A program made the translations under genes and the position numbers. Under the pieces are notes generated by a model, which worked only from the letters and a program-made list of their open reading frames with translations, made no database searches and had not been told where the DNA came from. From Candidatus Obscuribacter sp. (GTDB taxonomy: Bacteria; Cyanobacteriota; Vampirovibrionia; Obscuribacterales; Obscuribacteraceae): a stretch of 48,153 nucleotides of DNA. This document shows, piece by piece, positions 17,896 to 25,586 of this stretch. The stretch is taken from contig JADYXQ010000219.1 in assembly GCA_021772135.1 (NCBI GenBank), positions 1 to 48,153 on the forward strand, written 5' to 3'. Positions within the stretch are counted from its first letter, which is position 1, and each line of letters starts with the position of its first letter.

Positions 17896-18330
17896 ATGGA
17901 AAAAGCATTCGACAATTTCAGCTTTAAGGAAACTGCGCATACAGTGCAAGAAGCGATGGTCAATATTTTTTGCCGTATTATTTTTGACTGGGCCGTTCAC
18001 GGTTTGGCCGTCGCTGCGTTTTTCTTTTTGTTCGGCGCAATTTTGTTGATGCGTAAAAATAGGCTCTCTAAGCCATTTTTCGGCGTCGGAAAAAAGCTGG
18101 GAATTTTTTGCGCCGTTGTGGCCGCTCCAGGTTTAATTACTCTTGCCACTACGGGTAGTTTGCCTCCGGTTGGCGTTTATAACGTCAACTCTCTAGGTTT
18201 TCTTTGTTTGTGGAGTTTGATTTGCGCCCACATGCTTGGTGAAGAAACCAACTATCAATGGTTCGTTAAAACGCAGGCACCAGAAGAAAACATTGAAACT
18301 CAGGCTTCATCTCCGGCAAGCGGCGATTAA
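17896..18330 (+). CDS. Small multi-TM membrane protein of unknown function
   Basis: A 144-residue protein with three hydrophobic helices (about residues 32-54, 68-86 and 96-113), the first led by FDWAVHGLAVAAFFFLFGAILL. The N-terminal ~30 residues and C-terminal ~30 residues (QAPEENIETQASSPASGD) are polar. No family was recognised. It is tightly linked (3 bases) to the secreted TPR protein upstream and lies 60 bases before the next secreted protein gene. A GGAG about 10 bases upstream supports the ATG start. Confidence 0.72.
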   Translation: MEKAFDNFSFKETAHTVQEAMVNIFCRIIFDWAVHGLAVAAFFFLFGAILLMRKNRLSKPFFGVGKKLGIFCAVVAAPGLITLATTGSLPPVGVYNVNSLGFLCLWSLICAHMLGEETNYQWFVKTQAPEENIETQASSPASGD

Positions 18331-18390
18331 AGCATGGTGTCATAATCTGAGCTAGACTGAGAAGATTGAGAGAAGATTTTGGAGTGACTG

Positions 18391-19116
18391 ATGAAAATCT
18401 GGAAACGGAGCTTCTTTTTAACGGTATCCATATCGATTTCTATGTTGAGTCTCTCCGCTGCTCAGGCTCAAAATAGCAATGGTAACGTAACCGGTCCGTA
18501 TAGCGGCTGGACGCCTACCAGTCAATCTCCAGCGGCAGCTGGCATGGGAGTTTACGGCACACCTGATTATCGCGGTGGCGCACGTTTTCTTTTTAGCGGC
18601 TCGTACTTTACGCCTTATGGTCGGCCGCTGGTGTTCAATCCGCTCACACCTTTTGTCTGGGGTGTTAATAACAAGCCCCCTGGCCTGGGCGAGAACTGGT
18701 TCGTCGGCCGTGTTAATGGTGGCAATATCGATTACTGGCGTGGTAGCGCCGGTTATTATTATCCCTGGTTAAACGGCGGCGGCATTGTCACCTATATCAG
18801 TCCAGGTGGTGTGCCCATTACCATTGGCGCCCCTATTATTTTCTGGGGAGGCGGCGGCTCCGAGCCGATTTCGCAATTACCGCCACCTGCTATCCAACTG
18901 GCAGATGCGGCAAAATTTTTAGAAGATTCTTTCAAAGACAAAAAAGTATTAGAAGCGCGGTACAAACATTTGAAGCAACGCACCTCTGATTTGCAAAAGA
19001 AAGAACGAAGCTTGCGCATCGCCCAGGGCGGAGAATTGGATAAAGATGGCGAAGCTGAAATCAGGCATGATCTGGAAAGCCTGACCAAAGAAATGAACGC
19101 CAGCGTCAAAAGTTAG
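18391..19116 (+). CDS. Secreted Gly/aromatic-rich protein with C-terminal coiled coil
   Basis: A 241-residue exported protein. The signal peptide has a Lys/Arg start and the core FFLTVSISISMLSLSAAQA, with a clear AQA cut site near residue 26. Residues about 30-165 are rich in Gly, Pro, Tyr and Trp (for example GYYYPWLNGGG and FWGGGGSEP) and look like a surface or extended structural region. Residues about 170-241 are charged and helical and likely form a coiled coil. I do not recognise a family. GGAG precedes the ATG by 6-8 bases. The 3' end overlaps the convergent tmk gene by 4 bases. Confidence 0.72.
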   Translation: MKIWKRSFFLTVSISISMLSLSAAQAQNSNGNVTGPYSGWTPTSQSPAAAGMGVYGTPDYRGGARFLFSGSYFTPYGRPLVFNPLTPFVWGVNNKPPGLGENWFVGRVNGGNIDYWRGSAGYYYPWLNGGGIVTYISPGGVPITIGAPIIFWGGGGSEPISQLPPPAIQLADAAKFLEDSFKDKKVLEARYKHLKQRTSDLQKKERSLRIAQGGELDKDGEAEIRHDLESLTKEMNASVKS

Positions 19117-19763
19117 ATAGCGGCGAAATTAAAACGTTGACTGAATGCGGTGCTGATTATCTGTTTCAGTTCTTCTTGAACGGCGCTCAAGGCCTTGCTG
19201 GCATCAATTACCTGCCAGCGTTGCGGCTCCTTTTTTACCAGTTCGAGATAACCTTGCCGCACCCGGTGATGAAACTCGATTGCTTCGCGCTCCATACGGT
19301 CATGGCCGCCTGGGTGCAGACGACCCAGGCCTTTTTCGCTCTCTAAATCAAAAAGAATAGTCAGCTCTGGTGTAAGACCTTGCGTGGACATAGCGTTTAG
19401 TTGGCTGATTAAGTTAAGGTCGAGGGAGCGGCCGTAGCCCTGGTAGGCCACTGTTGAGTCGGTGTAGCGATCGCAGATGACCAGCTTCCCTTCTTTGAGG
19501 GCGGGAATGATTAGCTCGTCGACGTGTTGAGCTCTGTCGGCAGAGTAGAGCAACAATTCGGCCATAGGACTGACCGGGTTGCCGGGAGTAAGAAGAGCAC
19601 GTCTAATTTGCTTTCCAAGGGGAGTGCCGCCCGGATCACGAGTGATTAAATGCGGAATTCCGGCTGCCTCGAGCTTGCCGGCCAGAAGCTTGACCTGTGT
19701 GGTTTTACCCGCCCCCTCTGGTCCTTCCAGGGTGAGGAATGTGCCGGGATATCCGTGGGTCAT
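19113..19763 (-). CDS. tmk: Thymidylate kinase
   Basis: Phosphorylates dTMP to dTDP for DNA synthesis. The P-loop GPEGAGKTT (14-22), the DRY motif within CDRYTDSTVAYQGYGR, and the early LITRDPGGTPLGKQIR match bacterial Tmk (usually the latter reads REPGGT). Length of 216 residues is standard. GGAGA lies about 9 bases upstream of the ATG. It diverges from the aldehyde dehydrogenase gene across ~150 bases that must hold both promoters. Confidence 0.95.
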   Translation of the reverse strand: MTHGYPGTFLTLEGPEGAGKTTQVKLLAGKLEAAGIPHLITRDPGGTPLGKQIRRALLTPGNPVSPMAELLLYSADRAQHVDELIIPALKEGKLVICDRYTDSTVAYQGYGRSLDLNLISQLNAMSTQGLTPELTILFDLESEKGLGRLHPGGHDRMEREAIEFHHRVRQGYLELVKKEPQRWQVIDASKALSAVQEELKQIISTAFSQRFNFAAI

Positions 19764-19840
19764 GAGCTAAGGTCTCCGTCTGAAAATAGTTAATATTGTT
19801 GCACAAATGATATGATTGCCAGCCTGTTGGAATGTTTCAC

Positions 19841-19933
19841 ATGGCAACACGCGCTCTGGCAGCGCTCCTTTTGCTATTTCTCATTTCATTAGCACTAACA
19901 TTTAGAGAGGTTAACTCATGGCTCAGACCTTAA
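19841..19933 (+). CDS. Possible 30-residue hydrophobic leader peptide overlapping the aldehyde dehydrogenase start
   Basis: ATG 19841 opens a frame encoding MATRALAALLLLFLISLALT followed by a short polar tail, stopping at 19931-19933, 13 bases inside the next gene and in another frame. The sequence looks like a single membrane helix or a signal peptide. GGA lies 9 bases upstream. It could be a real small membrane protein or leader, or chance; no homology evidence is available. Confidence 0.22.
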   Translation: MATRALAALLLLFLISLALTFREVNSWLRP

Positions 19934-21420
19934 CGGCTCCCAAAGTCAAAGTAGATCGCAAGTGGCAACTATGGATCGATGGAAAGTTTGTTGATGGCGC
20001 ATCCGAGCGCACTCTTATCAATCCGGCTAACGGAAAAGTGCTGACTAAAGTCTCTGAAGCCTCGAAAAAACAAGTTGAAGACGCCATCAAAGCTGCCAGA
20101 AAAGCTTTTGACCATGGCCCATGGCCACGCCTGACCGCTCTGGAACGCTCGCAATTTTTGAACAAAATTGCCGACGCCATCGACGCCAATGCCGAAGAAT
20201 TGGCCGAGCTCGAAACTATGAACGGCGGCAAACCATTGCGGGAAGCCAATTACGATGTTGCTGATGCCGCTTATTGTTTCCGTTATTATGCCGGCTTAAT
20301 AACCAAGCCCACCGGTCAATCGATTGATGTACCGGCACCATCTGTGACAACAGTGGTGCGCGAGCCCATTGGCGTCTGCGGCCAGATCATTCCCTGGAAT
20401 TATCCCCTTTTGATGGCTGCATGGAAATTGGCTCCAGCTCTTGCTGCGGGCAATACTTGCGTGCTCAAGCCTTCTGAATACACACCGCTGACAGTGATTC
20501 GCCTGGCCGAAATATTGAGCGATTTGCACCTGCCTGAAGGTGTGGTCAATATCGTTCTTGGTGACGGGCCGACTGTTGGCCAGCCGCTGGCTGAGAGCAC
20601 TCTGGTTGATAAAATTGCCTTCACCGGCAGTGTCAAAACCGGAAAAATTATTGCTTCGGCTGCTTTGACTAACTTGAAAAAAGTAACTCTTGAACTGGGC
20701 GGCAAATCACCAATGGTGGTGTTCCCTGATTTCGATCTGGACATTGCCGTTGACTATGCTTTGTTTGCCATTTACTGCAATGCCGGTCAAGTCTGTTCTG
20801 CCGGTTCACGCATGATTGTCGATGCTTCTATTTATGATCAGTTCACTAAAAAAATGGCAGAGCGCGCAAAGAAAATTAGAGTTGGTCCAGGACTGGAAGA
20901 AGAAACCGAAATGGGACCACTTGTGAGCGAAACACAAATGAAGCGTGTGCTCGATTACGTTGAGATCGGTAAAAAAGAAGGCGCCAAACTTGTTACCGGC
21001 GGCGATCAACCTAAAGGCGATCAATTTGGTGGTGGCTACTACGTCAACCCCACTATCTTTAGCGATGTCAAAGCCGATATGCGCATTGTTCAGGAAGAGA
21101 TTTTTGGACCCGTGGTAGTGATTCAGAAATTCAGCAGTGAAGAAGAAGCTGTTGAGCTGGCTAACGATTCACCATTTGGACTGGCCGGCGCTGTGTTCAC
21201 TAATGACATCACACGGGCCCACCGCGTGGTTAAACAATTGAAGGCCGGCATTACCTGGGTCAATGCTTATCACAATACTTATACAGAGTGCCCATGGGGC
21301 GGTTATAAGCAAAGTGGTTGGGGCCGCGAACTGGGAACATTTGGTCTTGAGGCTTATACCGAAGTTAAGCAAATCAATATCAATTTAGATCCACAGGCTG
21401 TTGGTTGGTTCGAAGCCTAG
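19918..21420 (+). CDS. NAD(P)-dependent aldehyde dehydrogenase (betaine-aldehyde-dehydrogenase-like)
   Basis: Oxidises an aldehyde to the acid with NAD(P)+. The ALDH residues are all visible: Asn161 (PWNYP), Lys184 (KPSEYTP), Glu259 (LELGGKS) and nucleophile Cys293 (GQVCSAGSR). The C-terminus ECPWGGYKQSGWGRELG and the overall pattern resemble the class that includes betaine aldehyde and gamma-aminobutyraldehyde dehydrogenases. The true substrate is unknown, and no choline, betaine or polyamine genes are nearby. Length of 500 residues is standard. GAGAGG lies just upstream of the ATG. A strong terminator follows, so it is probably a single-gene unit. Confidence 0.93.
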   Translation: MAQTLTAPKVKVDRKWQLWIDGKFVDGASERTLINPANGKVLTKVSEASKKQVEDAIKAARKAFDHGPWPRLTALERSQFLNKIADAIDANAEELAELETMNGGKPLREANYDVADAAYCFRYYAGLITKPTGQSIDVPAPSVTTVVREPIGVCGQIIPWNYPLLMAAWKLAPALAAGNTCVLKPSEYTPLTVIRLAEILSDLHLPEGVVNIVLGDGPTVGQPLAESTLVDKIAFTGSVKTGKIIASAALTNLKKVTLELGGKSPMVVFPDFDLDIAVDYALFAIYCNAGQVCSAGSRMIVDASIYDQFTKKMAERAKKIRVGPGLEEETEMGPLVSETQMKRVLDYVEIGKKEGAKLVTGGDQPKGDQFGGGYYVNPTIFSDVKADMRIVQEEIFGPVVVIQKFSSEEEAVELANDSPFGLAGAVFTNDITRAHRVVKQLKAGITWVNAYHNTYTECPWGGYKQSGWGRELGTFGLEAYTEVKQININLDPQAVGWFEA

Positions 21421-21462
21421 ACTTTGCTAGCGGTGTCGTGATTTGCTGCCTAGGGTTTTTTT

Positions 21463-21508
21463 ACAACTTAGAGGTTGTATTTTTATACAACCTCTAAGTT
21501 GTTTTTTA
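21463..21508 (+). terminator. Strong intrinsic terminator after the aldehyde dehydrogenase gene
   Basis: ACAACTTAGAGGTTGTAT (21463-21480) and its exact reverse complement (21485-21502) form an 18-bp perfect stem with a TTTT loop, followed by TTTTTT (21503-21508). The stem is unusually long and AT-rich for a terminator. Confidence 0.88.
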
Positions 21509-21521
21509 GGGTCTAGGTGGA

Positions 21522-21553
21522 CATTCGGAAGAGTCCAACAAGGACCCCGAATG
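21522..21553 (+). other. Second stem-loop in the bamA upstream region
   Basis: CATTCGG (21522-21528) pairs with CCGAATG (21547-21553), with an inner GTCC/GGAC helix (21533-21536/21542-21545) across a small asymmetric internal loop. No T-run follows. It lies upstream of the predicted bamA promoter, so it may be part of the terminator region, a protein-binding palindrome or a small RNA structure. Confidence 0.4.
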
Positions 21554-21622
21554 CCTATAAAATTCGAATTTGCATTGTCAAGTGATTAGCATTTGCTCAG
21601 AAGTCTCTCTTTACGCAACACC

Positions 21623-21650
21623 TTGGCATGCACCGACGTCATGTTAGAAT
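21623..21650 (+). promoter_or_regulatory. Predicted bamA promoter, shared 28-bp block
   Basis: TTGGCA (21623-21628) and TAGAAT (21645-21650) with a 16-base spacer; the -10 is extended (TGT before it). The spacer contains CCGACGT and ATGT, which recur at the same positions upstream of ompH (23737-23764), where 20 of 28 bases are identical. Confidence 0.5.
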
Positions 21651-21710
21651 AGGGCTGCCCAAGCGGCGTCCCGAAGCTATGTAGCGAACAATGCAATTAG
21701 CAGGCGATTA

Positions 21711-23717
21711 GTGAAGTCTCAAAGTGCAAAAAATCTGAAAGCATCGTCTGTGGTGGCAAGGCTCGGCTCAGGTTGTCTGGCATTATCCATTTCGCTGGCT
21801 TCCATTGCTCCTGCCTTAGGCCAGTCGATGGCGGAGCCGACTTTTAAGCTTCCCAACCAGCAATCGGCTCCTGCGGCTCCTGCATCTTCTGCCAGTAGCT
21901 ACCTGGTGGACGACGTCAAAATTGAAGGCAACAGACTTGTTTCTACAGAAGAAATAAGCAAAGTCGTTAAAACGCGTAAGGGCGATAAATATGACCGCGA
22001 TGTGGTCATGCAAGATTTGAAGGCCATTCATGGTCTCGGATATTTTGATGAACAAAGTCTGGCTGTCAATCCTGAGATGACTTCCAGTGGTGTTCTTCTC
22101 AAAATTCGGGTGGTGGAAAATGCGCCCATTACCCAGTTTTCCATCCGTGGCAATGAAGCCATTTCTACTGAAGAAATTACCAAACTGTTTTCTGATCAGC
22201 TGGGTAAACCGCAGAATTTAAACGCTTTATCCTCAGCAATTGAAAAAGTCGAACAGAGCTATCACGAAAAAGGTTTTGTTCTGGCCCGGGTCACTGACGT
22301 CAAAGATGATCCTGACGGCTCAGTCGAACTGGTTATTAATGAAGGCACCATAGACAATATTGAAATTGTCGGCAATAAAAAAACGCAAGACTTCATTATC
22401 AGGCACGGTATCAAAACTAAAGCCGGAGCTGTTTATAACGAAAGACAGTTAACCAATGATTTGCGCAAGCTTTATTCAAATGGTTATTTTCAGGATATAC
22501 GACGTTCACTGGTGCCTTCAACCACTAACCCAGATAAGTACACCTTAAAAGTTGAAGTAGACGAAAAACGCACTGGATCCGTTGGTCTTGGCGGCGGTGT
22601 CGACTCTGTGGCCGGGCCTTTTGGTTCGCTTAGTTTTTCTGACGGCAACTTTAGAGGCCGCGGGCAAATACTTTCATTCAGTTCGCAGGTTGGCTCGGGC
22701 ACTTTCAATAGTATGAGCAATACCATCAACAATGGTGGCAGTACTTTCTTGCCTACCGGGCGCACATACAATTTAGAAGCCAATTTCGTCGAACCCAGTC
22801 TTAAAGGGTCCGATGTTTCGATGGCCGTAAATGCTTCCGGTCGCAACATGGGCAGCATGTTTATTGACCAGGCTATGCAACGCACTCTTGGTGTAAGCAC
22901 CACATTTTCGAAGCCTTTAGCTCACGGATGGAACGCTAATTTAAGTTTCCTCGGTGAGAATACGGCACTGAAAAACGTTGCCGGATTGGCTGCTACTCAA
23001 GACATTTTGACTTCGATGCAGAACCGCGCCCTGTTCAGTGGTTTAGCTTCAACCCAGGAAGGCGCAGTAGCCTTGGCTGGTCAGTCGCGCAGCCAACAGC
23101 TTAAGGGCGGTACCTTTTTAACCATCAGCCCATCGCTCAGTCGTGATACCAGAAACAGTGCTATGGATCCCACCAGCGGATCGTTCTTGAAAGCTTCAGT
23201 CAGTCCATCGGCCGGCCTGGGTGGTGGCTTTATCAAAGGTGGATTGAGCGCCAGTAAATATAAATCACTGGGTAAAAACTTTACCCTGGCGATGAATGCG
23301 CAAGCGGGCAGTTCCTTCGGTGGCTTGCCACAATTTGCTCAATATAGATTGGGCGGCATGAATGGTGTGCGTGGCTACCGCTCATTTTCAGATCTTGGTA
23401 CGGGAGCGGGTTTGCTCATGGGTACCGCCGAAATTCGAGCAAAGCTGGCCTTCTTGCCTGATGACAACAAAATCACCAGTACCATCAAAAAGAATGTGCG
23501 GGCAGTTGGTTTCTTAGATTACGGTCAGGTAATTGGCAACGGCACAACCAATACTTTGCTGTCACGTTCTAATTTTGGTGCTTCAGTCGGTCTTGGACTG
23601 CGCATCAATATGCCCATGGTTGGCATGGTTCGCATTGATTATGGCCTGCCAATCGTCAGCTCAATTCTTGGTTCGCGTACTCCGCGCGTTACCGTAGGTT
23701 TTGGAGAGAAGTTTTAA
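21711..23717 (+). CDS. bamA: Outer membrane assembly factor BamA (Omp85 family), three POTRA domains
   Basis: Outer membrane beta-barrel insertase. A signal peptide (LALSISLASIAPALG) is followed by an Ala/Pro linker, then three POTRA domains (about residues 65-140, 140-215 and 215-290; each begins with a VDDVKIEGN-, FSIRGNEAIS- or IEIVGNKKT-type strand). The 16-strand barrel (about 290-668) contains the diagnostic VRGY in GMNGVRGYRSF, equivalent to VRGF/Y of Omp85, and ends in aromatic F, as barrel proteins do. Three POTRAs rather than the proteobacterial five match cyanobacterial Omp85. The start is GTG with AGG 6 bases upstream. It is followed by ompH, lpxD and lpxC. Confidence 0.94.
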   Translation: MKSQSAKNLKASSVVARLGSGCLALSISLASIAPALGQSMAEPTFKLPNQQSAPAAPASSASSYLVDDVKIEGNRLVSTEEISKVVKTRKGDKYDRDVVMQDLKAIHGLGYFDEQSLAVNPEMTSSGVLLKIRVVENAPITQFSIRGNEAISTEEITKLFSDQLGKPQNLNALSSAIEKVEQSYHEKGFVLARVTDVKDDPDGSVELVINEGTIDNIEIVGNKKTQDFIIRHGIKTKAGAVYNERQLTNDLRKLYSNGYFQDIRRSLVPSTTNPDKYTLKVEVDEKRTGSVGLGGGVDSVAGPFGSLSFSDGNFRGRGQILSFSSQVGSGTFNSMSNTINNGGSTFLPTGRTYNLEANFVEPSLKGSDVSMAVNASGRNMGSMFIDQAMQRTLGVSTTFSKPLAHGWNANLSFLGENTALKNVAGLAATQDILTSMQNRALFSGLASTQEGAVALAGQSRSQQLKGGTFLTISPSLSRDTRNSAMDPTSGSFLKASVSPSAGLGGGFIKGGLSASKYKSLGKNFTLAMNAQAGSSFGGLPQFAQYRLGGMNGVRGYRSFSDLGTGAGLLMGTAEIRAKLAFLPDDNKITSTIKKNVRAVGFLDYGQVIGNGTTNTLLSRSNFGASVGLGLRINMPMVGMVRIDYGLPIVSSILGSRTPRVTVGFGEKF

Positions 23718-23736
23718 TAACAGCTGTTCAGTTATG

Positions 23737-23764
23737 TTGGTTTGAGCCGACGTAATGTTGTAAA
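23737..23764 (+). promoter_or_regulatory. Predicted ompH promoter, shared 28-bp block
   Basis: TTGGTT (23737-23742), a 16-base spacer holding CCGACGT and ATGT, and TGTAAA (23759-23764; TAAACT two bases on is an alternative -10). It aligns without gaps to the block upstream of bamA (20 of 28 identical). Confidence 0.45.
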
Positions 23765-23826
23765 CTGTGCGCTCGGGCCTATTTACATGATTAAGTGTCA
23801 CCTGAATATATTTTTTGGAGAGATGA

Positions 23827-24357
23827 ATGCAGTACGTTCAAAAGTCTTCCGCCATGATTGCCAGCGCCGTTCTATCGGTTGTTATCTCGTTTTGCACAAC
23901 GAATTCCGGCGCTCTTGCACAGGGAACCGCTGTTAAATCAGCCAGCCTCGGTGTAGTCGATCGCGACAAAGTGATTACCAGCTTCCCAAAAGCACAAGCA
24001 GCCGCTGAAGACCTCAAAAAAACTGAAGACTCAGTGAAAAAGTTGCTAGAAGATTCAAACAGACAATACGAAGAAGCGAAGAACGCCAAAAAGCCACAAG
24101 CTGAACTGGAATCTTTGCAGAAGCGTTTGCAAACCAAAATTGATGAAGAATACAAGAGAGCGACATCTAAAGCTCAGGGTCTTGAAACTTCACTGGAAAG
24201 CGACATCGATAGCGCTATTAAAGCTGAAGCAGCCAGCCGCAAGCTTGATACAGTGTTGATGAAGGGTGCTGTTTTGATGGGTGGTGTTGATATCACCGAC
24301 GGTGTTGTAAAGCGCCTTGGTGTATCGGCCAGTGCCACTAAATCTGCTGTCAAATAA
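23827..24357 (+). CDS. OmpH/Skp family periplasmic chaperone
   Basis: Skp-type holdase that carries unfolded outer membrane proteins through the periplasm to BamA. It has an N-terminal signal peptide (about residues 1-37), the OmpH-family beginning SLGVVDRDKVITSFPKAQAA, then a long charged helical hairpin (about 55-130, KKTEDSVKKLLEDSNRQYEEA) that would form the coiled-coil arms of the trimer, and a short C-terminal strand region. Length of 176 residues fits the family. GGAGAG lies 4-5 bases before ATG 23827; an out-of-frame ATG at 23823 is ignored. Its position between bamA and lpxD is the same as in proteobacteria. Confidence 0.9.
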   Translation: MQYVQKSSAMIASAVLSVVISFCTTNSGALAQGTAVKSASLGVVDRDKVITSFPKAQAAAEDLKKTEDSVKKLLEDSNRQYEEAKNAKKPQAELESLQKRLQTKIDEEYKRATSKAQGLETSLESDIDSAIKAEAASRKLDTVLMKGAVLMGGVDITDGVVKRLGVSASATKSAVK

Positions 24358-24404
24358 AATGCAATTCGATAGGGTTCTAAACGAGCCTTATTCTATAACC
24401 ATTG

Positions 24405-24440
24405 CTTTACCCGTGCTTTGCGCGGGTAAAGTTGTTTTTT
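24405..24440 (+). terminator. Intrinsic terminator or attenuator between ompH and lpxD
   Basis: CTTTACCCG (24405-24413) pairs with CGGGTAAAG (24423-24431) around a 9-base loop and is followed by TTGTTTTTT. Only 30 bases separate it from lpxD, too few for a full promoter, so it probably allows partial read-through into lpxD. Confidence 0.8.
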
Positions 24441-24470
24441 ACACCCATTTAAATACAAAGGAGACCTGAG

Positions 24471-25586
24471 ATGAGGTTGCCACAAGCAATGAATTTGGGT
24501 CAGATTGCCGGGCTGATTGGCGGCCGTGTGCACGGTGATTCAGCGATAATGGTGGAGACTGTTTCGCCTTCTCCGCTCAATGCTAAAGCTGAAGATCTGG
24601 CTTTTGTATTTGAACAAAAACTAGTGAAAAAACTTTCGCAGTGCAAGGCCATTGCAGTGGTGGCACCATTTGGTACTGAGGTCGATTATCCAGAACGCAA
24701 TATGATTCTGGTGGAAAGGCCTAATCTGGCCATTCAGAAAGTGCTGGCGGCGCTTGCTCCCAAACGCTTCTACCCTGACAAAGGCGTGCATCCTACCGCC
24801 GTGGTTGACAGCACAGCCACCATCGGTGAAGGCGCTTGTATCGGACCATACGTCGTCATCGGCCCCAAAAGCAAGATTGGTGATCGCACCATAATCATGC
24901 CCCACTGTGTCATTGGTGGAGCTGTTGAAATTGGCTCAGATTGTATTTTGCATCCCAGCTGCTTGGTTGCCGACTATTGCAAGATAGGCTCACACTGCAT
25001 CTTGCAACAGGGCGCCAGCATGGGTGCTGATGGCTTTGGCTACGTTACTGAAAAGCCCAGCAATTTTGAAAAAAATATTGCCGGCACAAAAGATTTTTCT
25101 GATCAACCTAATCCACTTTTAAAAATTCCTCAAATCGGCAATGTGGTCCTCGAAGATTATGTTGAAGTCGGCTCTTACGCCACAATCGATCGGGCCACCA
25201 TGGGTGCTACCGTTATTGGTCAGGGCACCAAAATCGATAACCTGGTGATGATTGCTCACAACAATCGTCTGGGCAGAGAATGCCTGGTTGTAGCCAGTGC
25301 TTCCATCGGCGGTTCGTGCTCTATCGGAGACCGGGCAGTGCTGGGCGGCGGTGCTAACTTGAGTGACCATCTAAAGCTTGGCAACGACGCTGTTTTATCC
25401 GGCGGTTCCGGCGCCATGAAAAATATTGATGCCGGCGATATTCATGCCGGTACACCAGCCATGCCGGCTCGCGAATTTTTTGCCATGTACGCTAATTTGC
25501 GACGCTTGCCCCGGGTAACTGATGACGTAAAAGACTTGAAAAGGCGAATTGCTCTTCTGGAGGAGCAAATTCTCGGGGGTAAATAA
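24471..25586 (+). CDS. lpxD: UDP-3-O-(3-hydroxyacyl)glucosamine N-acyltransferase
   Basis: Third enzyme of lipid A synthesis; it transfers a 3-hydroxyacyl chain from acyl-carrier protein to the glucosamine amine. An N-terminal uridine-binding domain (residues 1-100) is followed by a left-handed beta-helix of hexapeptide repeats (about 105-320, for example GVHPTAVVDSTATIGEG). The catalytic His263 stands in NLVMIAHNNRLG. GADGFGY (186-191) is the usual motif before a loop, which is longer than usual here (about 193-218). A C-terminal helix contacts the acyl-carrier protein. Length of 371 residues is slightly above the usual ~340. GGAG lies upstream of the ATG. lpxC starts on the base after its stop. 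Confidence 0.95.
   Translation: MRLPQAMNLGQIAGLIGGRVHGDSAIMVETVSPSPLNAKAEDLAFVFEQKLVKKLSQCKAIAVVAPFGTEVDYPERNMILVERPNLAIQKVLAALAPKRFYPDKGVHPTAVVDSTATIGEGACIGPYVVIGPKSKIGDRTIIMPHCVIGGAVEIGSDCILHPSCLVADYCKIGSHCILQQGASMGADGFGYVTEKPSNFEKNIAGTKDFSDQPNPLLKIPQIGNVVLEDYVEVGSYATIDRATMGATVIGQGTKIDNLVMIAHNNRLGRECLVVASASIGGSCSIGDRAVLGGGANLSDHLKLGNDAVLSGGSGAMKNIDAGDIHAGTPAMPAREFFAMYANLRRLPRVTDDVKDLKRRIALLEEQILGGK

Noticed and set aside
21463..21508. The long terminator as bidirectional
   Set aside because: The plus-strand sequence before the stem is a T-run, not the A-run that a minus-strand terminator would need, and the next gene upstream is not convergent.
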